From Dermacentor variabilis (lineage: Eukaryota > Arthropoda > Arachnida > Ixodida > Ixodidae), in the NCBI RefSeq assembly GCF_050947875.1, contig NW_027460291.1, positions 26,433,868 to 26,497,867 on the forward strand: 64,000 nt of DNA. Reading direction: 5' to 3'. The notes beneath the pieces are model-generated. The model did not search any database. It was given only the letters and a program-made list of their open reading frames with translations, and had not been told where the DNA came from. Positions 23,487-34,757 of this stretch are shown one piece after another. A program made the position numbers and the translations under genes. Positions within the stretch are counted from its first letter, which is position 1; each line of letters begins with the position of its first letter.

Positions 23487-24830
23487 GTCAGTGGAGTGAA
23501 GCGATATGCATTTTTGCGTTGGATTTGGCGTTGCACCCGTCTTTATCAGCACTTGTGCACAACACAGAGAACCTACTCAGTCTACATGATGATATTTTAT
23601 ACGATGTAGTGCCGTGCTCAATAGGAAATGCAACACAGGAACGCCTGACTCACAGGGATCCAAGCATGCACGGCAGGGCCACACATGAAAGATTGGTTAC
23701 CTATCCCATTTAGTTATCTGTAGCATCCTCCGTTGTTACACATAGACTTTATGTAATCTTATAGAAGTGCAATATGATTTCGTTCTTGACTGCCATGGCC
23801 TAGTAATGTTAAACAATTCTTCTTGCTAGAATAGTTTTGGAAGTATAATGTACTGCTAGCAATTTAGTTTGTAACTACCGCACTCAACTAATTTGATAAT
23901 GTGCTTGATAATCATACGAAAAAAGTGGTAGGCCTGGAGCACTCTACTGACTGTGAATAAGTTATCTGTTTACCGGTAGCCGAAAACTTGCTATCTTGTC
24001 ATAGCCTGTATGAAAGTTTAAATAAACGAGGTAATCATTGTTACTAAGCAAACAAACCCAAGGCACTAACAATGAATAGTGCTTAAGCTCAGTCGATACC
24101 TCTCAGAATGTAAAACACCATATGACAATGTATACAAAGAAAAGCTTCGCACAGCGAGCTGCTCAACGATTGCAAGAAAGTGATGAGGTGGGGTCACCAA
24201 TGACCATGGATCCCTGCTCTGTCTACGCTATCGGTTGCCTGTGATCCAGGACGTTATCGATGGTGCCAACGCAAGTGCCATTTAATAAGTGCTTAAGTAA
24301 TAATATTCCGTAATTACGGGACCGAGTCCCCAGTGATTGAACCGCGTCCACAAAACAGTGAGGGTCTTCAGCCAGTAGTAATTAGGATTTATTCTTCTTC
24401 TACTAATGGCAGTGGCTAAGCGCGAATACGTTTGTCATTTTTCTTCACCTCATCCGTGCGTTGATCAATTTTTTTACTGTGCCAGTAGCACCCCTCCTAG
24501 CACCGAGGAGTCATAGGTATAACATCGAATCAGAAGTACAGCACTGATAACTGTACGCAAAGATTAGTGGGAAGAATATAAGGGTCCTGCTGAATAGCCT
24601 CGTAGTAAACTTGAGTTGAAGTTTACACTTTAACCTTTTCAAGTTACTACTGATTATATTTATCCAGAAGAAGTCACCTGCACGCGGATTGAGCGAAAAA
24701 GTATTCAGTTATGCCGTTTGAACACGCTTAACAGGGGAGCTGTTAAGGTATTAGTTCCGCAGTGGGGCGTTACCAGAAAACTCAGCCTAGCAACCACCTG
24801 CGAGAGCACCGAGCCACGTAACCTCCTCGC
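23487..24830. other. Intron sequence, nothing recognised
   Basis: AT-rich with no coding frame showing family motifs, no terminal repeats and no RNA gene seen. Confidence 0.5.
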
Positions 24831-24839
24831 ACCCCACGC

Positions 24840-25165
24840 ACGTAGGGGGGGTCGTGACGTCACAGGCGACGTCACTGTCGCCGCGTCGGCTCGAAACAGC
24901 CGACGCGGCGACAGGCCTCTCACCTCCTCTACTCCGTGCGTACGTGCTTGCTGCCCTGAGAGGACCGAAGAACGTCCTGACGCCCGAAGAAGAAGCGGCT
25001 TACTAGGATGAACACCGTACTGCCAAGCGAGAAGCGATGCGTCGCCGCCGAGCTGATCCGATACACCGCGCCGAAGCTGCGGCTGAGCAAAGGCAACGCC
25101 GAGTCAAGCATCCCGAGTTTCAGTCCAGGGAACGCGAGAGTCGGCGCCTGAACACTTGATGTCGC
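24840..25165 (+). repeat. Promoter-like hairpin plus short Arg/Ala/Glu-rich ORF (repeat-derived)
   Basis: A CRE (gtgacgtcac, about 24854) and a second gacgtcac lie just before a perfect 16-bp hairpin (24876-24891 with 24898-24913, loop cgaaac). Downstream, after a TAG at about 24998, a frame to 25160 reads 'TAKREAMRRRRADP' and 'HRAEAAAEQRQRR'. The period of basic and acidic residues resembles STPR-like 23-residue repeats seen in many arthropod repeat-borne ORFs. It is probably the 5' end of a repetitive element rather than a gene. Confidence 0.45.
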
Positions 25166-25214
25166 ATAGAAAGCAATCCCGGCCTGCGATTGCGCGAAAA
25201 TTTCTAGCGTCATG

Positions 25215-25345
25215 CCCTCCTAGACAACAACTTCGCAAAACCTAGCATAACCTCGCAATAGCTTGAAACAGCTTAGCCAAGCCTAATAGCAACTTAGAAA
25301 AAACCTAGCCTAACCTCGCAAAACGTACAAACAACTTAGGCAAGC
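25215..25345. repeat. Degenerate CTAGC/CTAACC-type tandem tract
   Basis: The motif aacctagc(c/a)taacctcgca recurs irregularly about four times. It directly follows the Arg-rich ORF and may be the tail of the same repeat. Confidence 0.5.
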
Positions 25346-25559
25346 CACGTAAAAGCTAGGTGATCACAAGCTCCACTGTTCACTCCAGCCTTGCAACACT
25401 AGTGCAAGCTGGGCACGTTTTTTTTTCTTAATAATCCTAGCCCGGTGACAGGTTTCAGACACCCAGTAAGAAAACACATTTCTGCTTCATAATCAGCATT
25501 GTTTAATGCATATTACTTCTTAATATGAAGTTCCCTGAATATTGACCCTAATCTTTTCA

Positions 25560-26690
25560 AATGGATTGAATGTTTCTTGACTAACCGCTCTCAGTTTGTA
25601 TGAGCTAACGACTCGTTATCATCGCCATGTGCCGTAACATCTGGTGTTCCCCGAGGTTCTGTTTTGGGTCCTGTACTCTTTCCAATTTATATTAACAATC
25701 TTCCGATTGGAATTAACTCTTCCCTTAAGCCTTTTGCTGATGACTGACTTCTTTTTCCTACAATAAATGACCCTACCGATAGTTGCGCCCTTCACTGTGA
25801 TCTCGACAACGAATTTAGTTGGTGTGATCGGTGGTTTATGCTTCTAAACCCGTCTAAATGAAAAGTTGTGTCCATCTCACGCCAGTCTAATCCGTCTAAA
25901 ACGTTCGATTGCAAGATCACAAAAGAATGTCCTATCTTATTAATATCTTGGTGTTCACGTTACTAACAACCTATCCTGACGCATGCACATCGAATATGTC
26001 ACTAGCAATGCGAACCGTGCCCTTGGCTGCATGCGCAGAAACTTCTCTCAAGCTCCTTCCCATTTGAAGTTACTTTTGCATCAAACACTAATACGGCCTA
26101 AACTAGAATATGCATCCTCCATATGGGACCCCGTGCAACTCACTTGAATCGACGCTATAGAATCTGTTCAGAATCGCTAAGTTCGCTTCATCATTTCGAA
26201 TTATTCTCGCACAGCTAGTGTTTCTTTAACAAACTCAAAACTTGGTCTAACTTATCTTACAGTTCGTAGAAAAATTGCACGGCTTACTGTTTTCCACAGC
26301 CTTTTCTTTCATAACCGGACACTAAAATAGGATATTTTTTTCTTCAATCCCATGATATACATAATCACGAGTTGATCATCCGCATGAAGTTGTCATCCCT
26401 AGCTGCAAAACAAACATGCTTCTTAATTATTTCTTATCTAAGACTAGGGAAGAGCGGAACCACCTTTCGCCTCTTATTGCCTGCATTGAAGACGCGCCAT
26501 CCTTCAAGACAGTCATCACCAAGCATATCATTGAACAGGCATCTGCATTATGATTTTTTGCTTTTTGCTGTAGTTCGTTTGTTGTTGTTTATTTTTTTCC
26601 CGCCCACCTGCTCTGTAACGCCGCTGATGGCCCTGAGGGTATTGTAATCAATAAATAAGTAAATAAGAAAATAAATAAATACCATCTTTC
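25560..26690 (+). pseudogene. CR1/Jockey-type LINE fragment, 5' truncated
   Basis: A decayed RT in the sense direction of the receptor gene. Readable blocks are 'TSGVPRGSVLGPVLFPIYIN' (about 25641) and 'LKPFADD' (about 25726), with conserved sequence up to about 26240. It ends in a 3' UTR with the tail aataaataagtaaataag (about 26650). Many stops. It is an intronic insertion between exons a and b. Confidence 0.7.
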
Positions 26691-26699
26691 CAACTCCTA

Positions 26700-28150
26700 G
26701 TTATCTACCACCGGATGTTGATGAACATAGTGCAAAATAGCGTCAGTGACAAGGCTATGCGACTCAGTTTTGGTCGCTATATGAAAACAAGGTCAGCACT
26801 CAATCCACGCTGATCGCATCTATCCGGTCATGTTCTCACAGAGGTGATGACGATTCGTATAAAGCGAAGCGGCCTTGTGGTGCGAGCCACGTCTTACTAA
26901 TGTGAAACATTAGAGTTTTCCAGCTCGGCATGATACGTTATACGTTACTATGATAAACCTTGCTGAGGATACGTTGCGCACACATGTATACATGGCAGAC
27001 ACGCCGCAAAATCCATGTTTTAAAACATCTTGATCGCGTTCCGCTCTAGAGCGTATATGTAAATAATGGTGCACTGAAGAAATAGGCTTTGAAAGCTGAA
27101 GTACTGCATAGCCAATACATTAGCATATGTAATGCGAAGGCGCCATACCGTAGATATAAATTAAAACACTTTCGCCGCTACGTAGCATTTCTCGTTTTGC
27201 CTAACCGCGCCAAAGCAAAGCATTGATGTCAAGAAGAACTGCGTGTCCTGGGTAATAGCTGTGCTCAGCGTGATATAAGACTAATCGATGGCTGATTGTA
27301 CCGTTTATTCTTGATGTCACGACGTAAAACAAGCGGCAAGGATGAATTCGGAACGAAGCGGGCGCTCTGACCTCTACTGATGTTCTCACCCAATCACCGT
27401 AATCGGCGGCAGCCGCCACTACCACTGCTGTAGCCGACAGTATCCGGCGCTCATGCGATTGGGGTGTGTTACGGTGTGGCGTACGTTTCACGGCGTATCA
27501 TGTAGAACGCAAAGCTAAAACCGTCTGATATTAGGATCCATCCCCTGGTGCCCGTTGTACCTTCGACCGCGTAGCCTCAGTCGCGACGCGTACGAGAGCA
27601 AAGAGGGCGACGTTCTTTGGCGTGCCGGCGCTCCCAAATGTCAAGCAAGCTAGGCGAACATTGAGTGCGCAGAAAACGAGCTTCTATCAATTGATGGCTG
27701 TCGATGGCCATGGATGGCCACGGACATCACTGCTTTAGCGTTGGTACTGCTTTGAGGCCAGCTAATCAGCTAAATTAAGAAAAGTTGGCAGGATCTGTTT
27801 AAAAAATGCTGCCGCATTTATAGGTTTCACTGGCAGAATTATTGTGAGGCTAGGCAGTGGTGTGGTCGCATATCGGAACCTTAACAAAAAGTCGCTCATC
27901 GTTGCGTCTCGGAGCAGCGGAGCCTGCACAAGAAGACTGTACCAAAGACGTGAGAGCTACGCGCGAGTACTGTATTTCAATGAACCTAGAGGTACCATTC
28001 TTGAAATGCAAGCCACTATACACGTTTGTGAAACAATCCGCGACGCCGCCAGTATATTCAGTATCCATCATATGTACGAACACCGTGACTATGCAGGAGA
28101 CACTAAAGTTGCACACCGTAGACCGGACATGTTTTGTGGTTCTGATACAG
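26700..28150. other. Intron sequence, nothing recognised
   Basis: No family motif, terminal repeat or RNA gene seen. The last 20 bases before 28151 form the acceptor of exon b. Confidence 0.45.
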
Positions 28151-28312
28151 GAGTGCGACGTGGCTGTGGGGCCCCTGGCGCTGACCCAAGACCGCGTCAG
28201 TGCTATGCAGCCGCTACCAGCCTACTTCTACGCAGATGCGAGCCACATGGCCGGCCGTAGAGAAGTATTCTTCAGCGATGTTTTCGGATACATATACGCC
28301 TTCGATGAACAG
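28151..28312 (+). CDS. Ionotropic receptor gene, exon b (end of S1, linker to M1)
   Basis: This exon encodes 54 residues starting 'ECDVAVGPLALTQDR' and ending 'DVFGYIYAFDEQ'. The pattern D-x-A-x-x-P-x-x-x-T-x-x-R is the S1 signature of ionotropic glutamate receptors. The Thr and Arg are the positions that bind the ligand's alpha-carboxylate in classical receptors, and both are kept here. The last residues match the segment just before membrane helix M1. Acceptor ttctgatacag, donor gtaaat. Phase 0 at both ends, matching exon a upstream and exon c downstream. The exon sits in a longer open frame (27857-28396) whose flanks show no similarity. Confidence 0.85.
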
Positions 28313-28562
28313 GTAAATGAAGTGATGAAAGCGCTGCTTTGGTCTTCTACTATGGTAGAGTTTAGGACTTCGAAACGAAACCAGAAGGGGTGTTAGCACC
28401 AGTCTCGCTAAACGGCCCTGCATCGTCATGATGTTTACCAGATCGTGCAGTATTGCGAAATTAGTGGTTACTTTCTAATCCCCTTCAAGGCAAGCGACGC
28501 GTTCATGACGTGTCACTTGCGTTAGACTGGAGGGACGAAGCGTTGCGACAGAAATATTGCCG

Positions 28563-28790
28563 CTATTGCAAATTTTGCGGCGAAGTGGTGCGGCTAAGGC
28601 TCTCGGTGTTTGCTGTGCTCGAGACTCGCAGCCCCGAGAGGTTGCCCAGGGCATTACTCATGGCTTTCTGAAAAACCTCCGGCGCTGAACTCAGCCCAAA
28701 TGGAAGCCTCAGGAACCGGTACCTGCCAAACGGCGTGCTAAACGTGCAAATGCAGGACGTATAGTCATCTAGAGGTATCATGGTGCATCA
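28563..28790 (-). pseudogene. Ty3/gypsy RT fragment
   Basis: About 70 codons on the reverse strand with 'FSTPFGRYRFLRLPFGLSSA' and 'VFQKAMSNAL', the RT segment before the catalytic YxDD block. The rest of the element is not seen on either side, so this is an isolated relic in the intron. Confidence 0.75.
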
Positions 28791-28799
28791 GAAATGTTA

Positions 28800-29940
28800 G
28801 AAAAACCGAAATTTCCTAGCCTTTACGTGAACCGGATAAGCTGAAAACCAAACGTGGATTGCAGTTCTGAAGGTAACGCATTGTGACGCTGCTAACGAAG
28901 GTAACACATTGTGACGCTTTGAGCGTATTGGTCGGCCAATAGTTTCAGAACTCTCATGGCGAAGCCCACTGTAATGTCTCATATCCAAAAGTACAGAATT
29001 AGACATCGGCGTAATCGCCAGCTAGGTTTATTCCACATTTTTTTACCCTTCGAATTGAAGGACTGTTTATCAGAATACATTTGTCACTTCGTCAAACGGT
29101 AATCTCAGCAGTGTTGTTGCTCCCAGGTAAGTCTTCGGTGTTAGCATACCTTCCTACGCAAGCGCATCTGCAGTACGATATTTATATCCAAAGTCCTGAA
29201 GAGCACTATGTTTCATTATCCCTATATTGCTTGTTGCTGTTCAACCAGATCAATCATCCGACAGTGCCATACCTACTGATGTTGAAATAGCCAATTTTAT
29301 TATTTCAATGCGGATATTCAAGGAAAACTAACTGCTAATACTGATTGAATCGAATATTGAATAATTTTGCATTTCTAAGCAAAGTGAAATGTAATGGGTT
29401 TTTTCTATTTCTAAGAGTTTAAAAACCAATTTACAAAGTTTACTCGAATTGCGTCCCCACAGAATAATTATGTGCCCTGCCTTCCATCATTTGTAAAAAA
29501 TCCAGCAAATAATTCACTAATTAGTCTAATTACAGTACAATTATCTTCATGGTTTTTAACAGTACGGCGCATGTTTATATTGGAGGGAATCGTCATACAA
29601 GTCTACTTTCCTGTTTGTACAGTTCAAAATGACCATGTAGACTAAAAGAACCCGGTTTAACTATTCGTACAATTTACCTTATTGCGCTGGTGACACTCTG
29701 AAACGGGTTTCTGCGCCCACGGTTCCAGTAACGTAGAAATGCGGGGGTAAAATGTGGGGGCCGTCGCATTGCCCTTTTCTGACGGACCCATTCTATTCGT
29801 CGTTTGCGCAACTCCGCACTCGACCCATAGTCACTTAAGCAGTAGGTGTTAGACAAACCATTTTATGGTGTCATATGCCAAAGCTTCCCTCTACGCCGTC
29901 CTGCTGCGTCCCATTTCCTTCAACAGTCACGCAAGAGCCA
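28800..29940. other. Intron sequence, nothing recognised
   Basis: AT-rich in 29000-29650. No supported gene or repeat boundary. Confidence 0.4.
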
Positions 29941-29949
29941 CTAGTCCAG

Positions 29950-30290
29950 CAGGTTGCCATTCCTCCGCAGCATCTTTTGGGAAAGGCCGAAATGGGAGAC
30001 TCATCAGCACCACGTACGGTGTTTCTTGGAACAAGCAAATGGAGAAGATAGAAGAAGCGCGCGCCAAGAGCGCTCAGAAATGATCTACTTTTTATTCTTC
30101 TGGATAAATCTCCAACGTCTTTCGGCCGGCACTGTGGATAACTTGAAGCCTCAAAGTGGTACAGAAGCTGTACAGTCTGTCGCACTTTTTCATCTGGCTT
30201 TCTCTGGGGGGCGTCGACAAACATGGCTGTCACGCCCTGAAAATGTTTATTACATTAAAGCTAGATCCCCATGAAAGGGTTGGAGTCTTT
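29950..30290 (-). repeat. Possible LTR related to the BEL/Pao element
   Basis: On the reverse strand, gttggagatttatccagaag and the following 50-60 bases (near 30070-30125) resemble gttggagatttagccaaacg and its following bases near 40400-40460. This pairing would frame the BEL/Pao element. The match is imperfect and judged by eye. Confidence 0.3.
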
Positions 30291-30369
30291 CTTGTTAAAG
30301 CATGCAATGGCTTATAGAGCGAAAAAGCTGGAGTCTATAGTATCGAACCTGCCCCTAAATTCCCATTAT

Positions 30370-31400
30370 CTACGAGGCCAAGTCACGACCGCGCCTCGAC
30401 GGAGCAGAGCGGGCGAATCGGAACACGTGTCGCCGCATTATCGCGCCAGGTGTTGCGTGAGGGGAGAGGGCATCGCCGCAGCACACATCACCAGCGCGCC
30501 TCGGCGGTGCAGATGTGGCGACACGTGGCGGCGGGGTGAGACGGGTTGTCGTGAGGGGGACGGTCCCGTGACGCGCTCGTGTGAGTGCCGCCGTCTCGCT
30601 CTCGGAAGGCGGCGCGCGGTCCGTATCTCCCTCTCTCACTGCCACTGGGCTTCGCTGCGCGCACGCTTGCCCGCCATGGTGGCCTCTGCTGCTTCCGCAA
30701 CACGGAGGAAGGAAACTGAGAGGCCCTGACGTCACTTTTTCTGAAGCTAAAGTGAAGCCGGAAGTTGGCGTTGCTCATGGCGTTGCTCCGCCTATCGGGC
30801 CAGCTCTCCTCTCTTGTTTACATTTCTCGCGAAACCACGCCGCACTGCGCGCAACCACCCGCGCGCTCCGCAGCAATACTAAGCAATCGTTAGCACGTTA
30901 GCAAGATTCCGTGAAAGTGGGCAAAATTTCCCGCGGATATTCCTTCGTCCGTAGCCATTGCCGTGGTGTGGTACATTGCGTACAGCGTTGCATGCGCGTT
31001 CATTTCACGAACTTTAGTTCCTCCTGTCCCACCTGGCCACAGCAACATCCGGTAGAGCACAGTCCAGATAACGCAGCGCAACAAAACACGGAGACCACCG
31101 CAAACCTGCTTTCACGGCGCCTTTGCCACGGTACGAAACCTACGGAGCCACACGTGTGAGCGCGCAGAACCATAACAAAACCGCCATTGTGGCCCGAAAG
31201 GCGTGGCCACTACAGCAAAGAAATAAAAAAAAACAGCAAAAAAGAGGAGAACCTACTACGTCATTTGCTCCACACTTTCCTCCTAGCGCGCGGTGGGGGT
31301 AGGGCCTCTCCTCAGTTTCGTTCCTCCATGTTCCGCAATCTGTCGTCGCGCAGGACGTCGCTGGCATGCAGCGCCCTTGATTTCTCAGCAGTGTAGACGA
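30370..31400. other. GC-rich, promoter-like block, unidentified
   Basis: Two GC-rich parts (30370-30880 and 31140-31390) carry a CRE (ctgacgtcac, about 30726) and 'gccaccatggcgggcaagcg' on the reverse strand. Open frames occur on both strands, as expected from GC content, without known domains. It may be the 5' end of a repetitive element. Confidence 0.3.
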
Positions 31401-31731
31401 AACAATTCTGGTCTACGGTCTACAGCCAACATGGTAACGTAGAAGGTGTAAAAAATAATAACCCGCTCCAGTTTATTTGATGAACTCAATAACATAACCC
31501 CCAGCAAATCTCGCAAACATTACTCCCAGCGCAAAACTCGAACGGTTGCTCAGCGGCGTTCAATGGAAATATAATTTTCGTAATGAGCTCACGGTAATAG
31601 CAAAGTATATTATTCGAGCAACCTGTCCCAGAAGGCATCAAGACAAACCTATCTTCGCCTTCAGTGTCTCTGTATTTCTTCTTTTGTAGGCTTGGCTATC
31701 ATTCCCACCTTTAAGGAGATAGTGTAGCCCT

Positions 31732-31950
31732 CTACCGATCAACAAAGGAGCCGGTGTAAGCGCTGGTCTCTCCAGTTGGCTCAATAATACTGTCAATAGG
31801 CGTTAGTTCACCTATGATTCCATTTGTGTCACCAGTCTGTAGTTCGCAGTATTTCAAAAAGTTTGTCGTCAAAGCCTTTCGTATCGCTGTCTTGAGTGTG
31901 CGTATGGGCCGTTTGCAGACACCACGCCCATATGCTAGCACGCTCCGCAA
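31732..31950 (-). pseudogene. BEL/Pao integrase C-terminal relic
   Basis: About 70 codons including 'RPIRTLKTAIRKALTTNFL' and 'ELTPIDS', which match the segment after the third catalytic residue of Pao-type integrases (W-E-R-x-x-R-x-V-K pattern, then R-P-L-T). The orientation equals that of the BEL/Pao pol at 34.5-38.5 kb. The central integrase part is missing or displaced by the 32.0-34.5 kb block. Confidence 0.45.
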
Positions 31951-31989
31951 TGAGCTTCCATTTAATTCGCTGTTCTTTCTAGTACTGCA

Positions 31990-34489
31990 AGAGACGTTCG
32001 TCCCAAATTGACTTCCAAACTATTTTCAGCTCTTTCGAAACCCTTTTAAACGTACGTAAGACAGTTGTCAGAATAAACTGCATTGCAGTCTCATCTCACA
32101 GTGAACCGCCTGAGTGCATCGACAAAACTTCATCGACAACTGCGAAACTCCCTAATGCCAATTTCGAGCGCAGCTGTTTAGGTGTTCTGAATTGGCGGTA
32201 TAGGAAGGCAAAGAATTTGATTCTGCAGGACAAGCTGTTCTCGGCGGTGGCGCTGAGCCTCTGCTCATAGAGAGAGACCTTCAACAAAAGCGGGCACTCC
32301 CAGAGAGCCCAGCTGCCTAATTGAGTGTAGCGCAGCAAGCTGATGGGATTAACTCCTTCCTGTTTGGTTTTTTGACGCGCGTATTTTGAACGCTAGCTGG
32401 CATGCGCTTCGCCGGCTGCGCTACTCGGCGTCTTTCTTCATTTTTCCCTTCTACTGCTGATTCGCGCGCGGTCTTATTGGGGAATCGTTTATTTAATTAA
32501 AGTGACTGCAAATGATGTTTACAAGCCTTCATCGAATCTGTGCCACGTGCAATTTCATAATGTAGACGCAGAACGCCTTGTAATAGAGGAAATGTTTATT
32601 TCACTCTATTTAAATGCTCGTTCCGGGTTTTTTCTGCCTTTATCCAACGTTGTGGCACCAGGTAAGCAGCACTAGTTCCCGTACGAAGCTCCACCGGACG
32701 GCATCAGCTGAAAAAAAAAGTAAATCACAAGCATATGCGTCATTTTCGTATTTAGACGTTACAGAAATACTGCGTGTAGGGGGTAAACGTGCGAAAATGA
32801 TGAGTGGGCGACATTACGAGCAAAGGCAATTCGCTTTGCACTACTGGGCATCGAAGATACCCGACTCATTCCAAGCCGTACTACGAATTATAAAAAAAAT
32901 ACATCTGATTTTCAATTATTCTCCCATTCCAGGGGATTATTTCCTGCATCTTAAGAGCACAAATGCACAGGCAATTGTGCGTATCCAAAACAACTTAGCC
33001 TCAGCCGACGCGATAGTACGCTACATACACAGAAGTGGCCACAACACAGGCACTCAGCCAGACAATGCTAGACGCTCACAGAATGCCTTCTACTCGCTCT
33101 CAAGAGAAAGGCCTGGGTGCAAAGACTGTTTTCAATCGTTTAGCAGACAGAATTTTCAAACTCTTACATTTTGAGCTCGTTGGCGTTAAGTTTTGCGCGT
33201 TCTGCCGGCGCAAGCAACACACTGCAGTGTTGTCACTCGTGGAAATCGCTCGTCGCGTCTTCGACAATCGGGAGTTCCGAAAGAACGTATGGTGCTGCGG
33301 GGCCATAAAAAGCGTCACATATTTGTCGCACTATGATTCAGCACCCGCCAAACCAACTGTCAGCACGGCCGGCTTGCTTTCTTGCTGCGTTGTAGCCCCA
33401 GGGCCAGCAAGCGTGCCTCAAAAGTATCCGAAAAAGTAACGAAATTAATAACAATAATTTTGGGGGGCAGAGAGTGCGTCATGATTTAGTCCCAGTAAGA
33501 TTCAGTACACGCCAAACTAACTGCGGCAGACGGCCGAGCTGCTTTTGGCTAACTGCGTCACAACGCTGGGTGCGGCAAGCGTGGCCAAAAACTGTACGAA
33601 ATAAGTTATAATAATGTTCCGGCTCATAGAAAGTGTCGCAAACCTGTCCCAGTACGAGTCATTAACTCAAATTAACTACGCCAGGACGGCCGAGCTCTGT
33701 TTCGCTATCTGCGTCACAATCACTGCTCCGTGCCGTAAATGCCTGAATTGGTTGAAATGCGTCGCAGATTGTAAAAAAAAAAATCTCATCTTGCTGTATT
33801 CCAATATTGAAGTGGCGCCGTGTCAAAGTGCAGAACGAACGCAAGAATACTCCAGGAGCCCAACAAACACGCTACATCCAAGAGAGATGGGTCGCCGAAC
33901 AGGCGAACTTCACATACGCAGCGGGCCTCGCTGGCTTCGGTGGCCTGTCTGGCGCATGACGCATGCGCCTGTCGCGCCTGGCCTGGCGTGCCGTTAGCTT
34001 GTAGAAAGGCAGCGCAAGAAAAACCAGTCGCAAATTATAAGTTGATTTAAAAGCAACACTTTTTTAGTTTTAGCGGGAAAGAATAAAAAAAATCTAACGG
34101 TGTCTGTAAGTTCATATCACATTCTTTTTTACCGATGCTCGTGTCAATTACCAGATGGGATTAGTTTCCTGTTGCCAGTTTTAGCCGACTATCTTCTCTT
34201 GTTCGATTTCTTTCTCTATGCTCTCCTCGTGAAGCTCGTTGAACACCAGCGGCAGACGAAGCATTTCCACCGGTCGCGTCGCTCATTGCTCAGAAAGTTG
34301 GAACGCGTGGCTCACGCATTCTCTAGGGGCGGCTGCGCCGCAGGCGAATTACCGCGCGTGCAGTGGGTCCGAAGCCCACGCCAGCACTTTGTTTCCGCGC
34401 TGACCGCATTCCTTTAATTGCATGACAGCGGTCCTGTTATCTTGGCACTCGCATTCCCTGTGTTTCGAACGAAACGGAAAATCAATCCC
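31990..34489. other. Unidentified 2.5-kb block inside the BEL/Pao remains
   Basis: Separates two BEL/Pao pol pieces of the same orientation. I recognise no protein in it. The open frame at 32614-33174 (186 codons) has no known motif and low-complexity composition. It contains three diverged tandem units (33290-33745). It ends at a sharp palindrome (34490-34521). Confidence 0.4.
33290..33745. repeat. Three diverged tandem repeats of about 155-165 bp
   Basis: Units start near 33299, 33465 and 33615. Shared blocks are a 'gcgtc/tcgca...gtcccagta' start, 'acgccaa(act)aactg', 'acggccg(g/a)(g)ct(tg)c', 'ctgcgtcacaa' and 'gcaagcgtg(g/c)c'. Divergence is considerable. Confidence 0.6.
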
Positions 34490-34521
34490 CTTACAAGGAG
34501 AATGTTCATTCTCCTTGTAAG
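34490..34521. repeat. 15-bp perfect inverted repeat at a BEL/Pao breakpoint
   Basis: cttacaaggagaatg, spacer tt, cattctccttgtaag. The arm at 34507-34521 is BEL/Pao coding sequence ('ILQGE' on the reverse strand). The other arm is its mirror image. Confidence 0.88.
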
Positions 34522-34753
34522 ATTGTTACTAGGGGAGAGGTCTGCCAAAACAGCTGTATTTCTCGTGCTAGCATGTAATATTCGTGTTTCTTGTTGAAGA
34601 GTACAGTTGACCGAAATTCCGTTTCTTGAGTCAGCCAGTTAGTTTCATTCCACCAAAGGGCGTTTTCTTGAAAACGCTTTGATGTTGTGCCACGCGTGAG
34701 TACATCGGCTGGGTTACTGTCTGACGCGCAGTATCTCCACTGAGCTGATTGAC
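34505..34753 (-). pseudogene. BEL/Pao pol: end of RNase H/start of integrase region
   Basis: Reverse-strand frame with 'WRYCASDSNPADVLTRG', 'ENALWWNETNWL' and 'LFWQTSPLVTILQGE'. The NPAD-x-x-(S/T)RG and WW-x-x-x-x-WL patterns are diagnostic of BEL/Pao polyproteins between RNase H and integrase. Upstream codons continue beyond the THAP element at 36678, and the reading frame joins exactly when that insertion is removed. Confidence 0.85.
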
Positions 34754-34757
34754 TTAA
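34754..34757 (+). repeat. TTAA target site, left of THAP element 1
   Basis: TTAA precedes the element. TTAG follows it at 36674-36677, one substitution away and silent in the interrupted Leu codon. Confidence 0.8.

Noticed and set aside
25215..25345. CCTAA-like tract considered as interstitial telomeric repeat
   Set aside because: The motif is irregular and mixed with CTAGC; it is not a TTAGG array.
30370..30901. Several overlapping frames in a GC-rich block
   Set aside because: High GC gives long frames on both strands; no family similarity seen.
32614..33174. 186-codon frame as a possible gene
   Set aside because: No recognisable domain, no clear start context, and it overlaps a non-coding repeat block.
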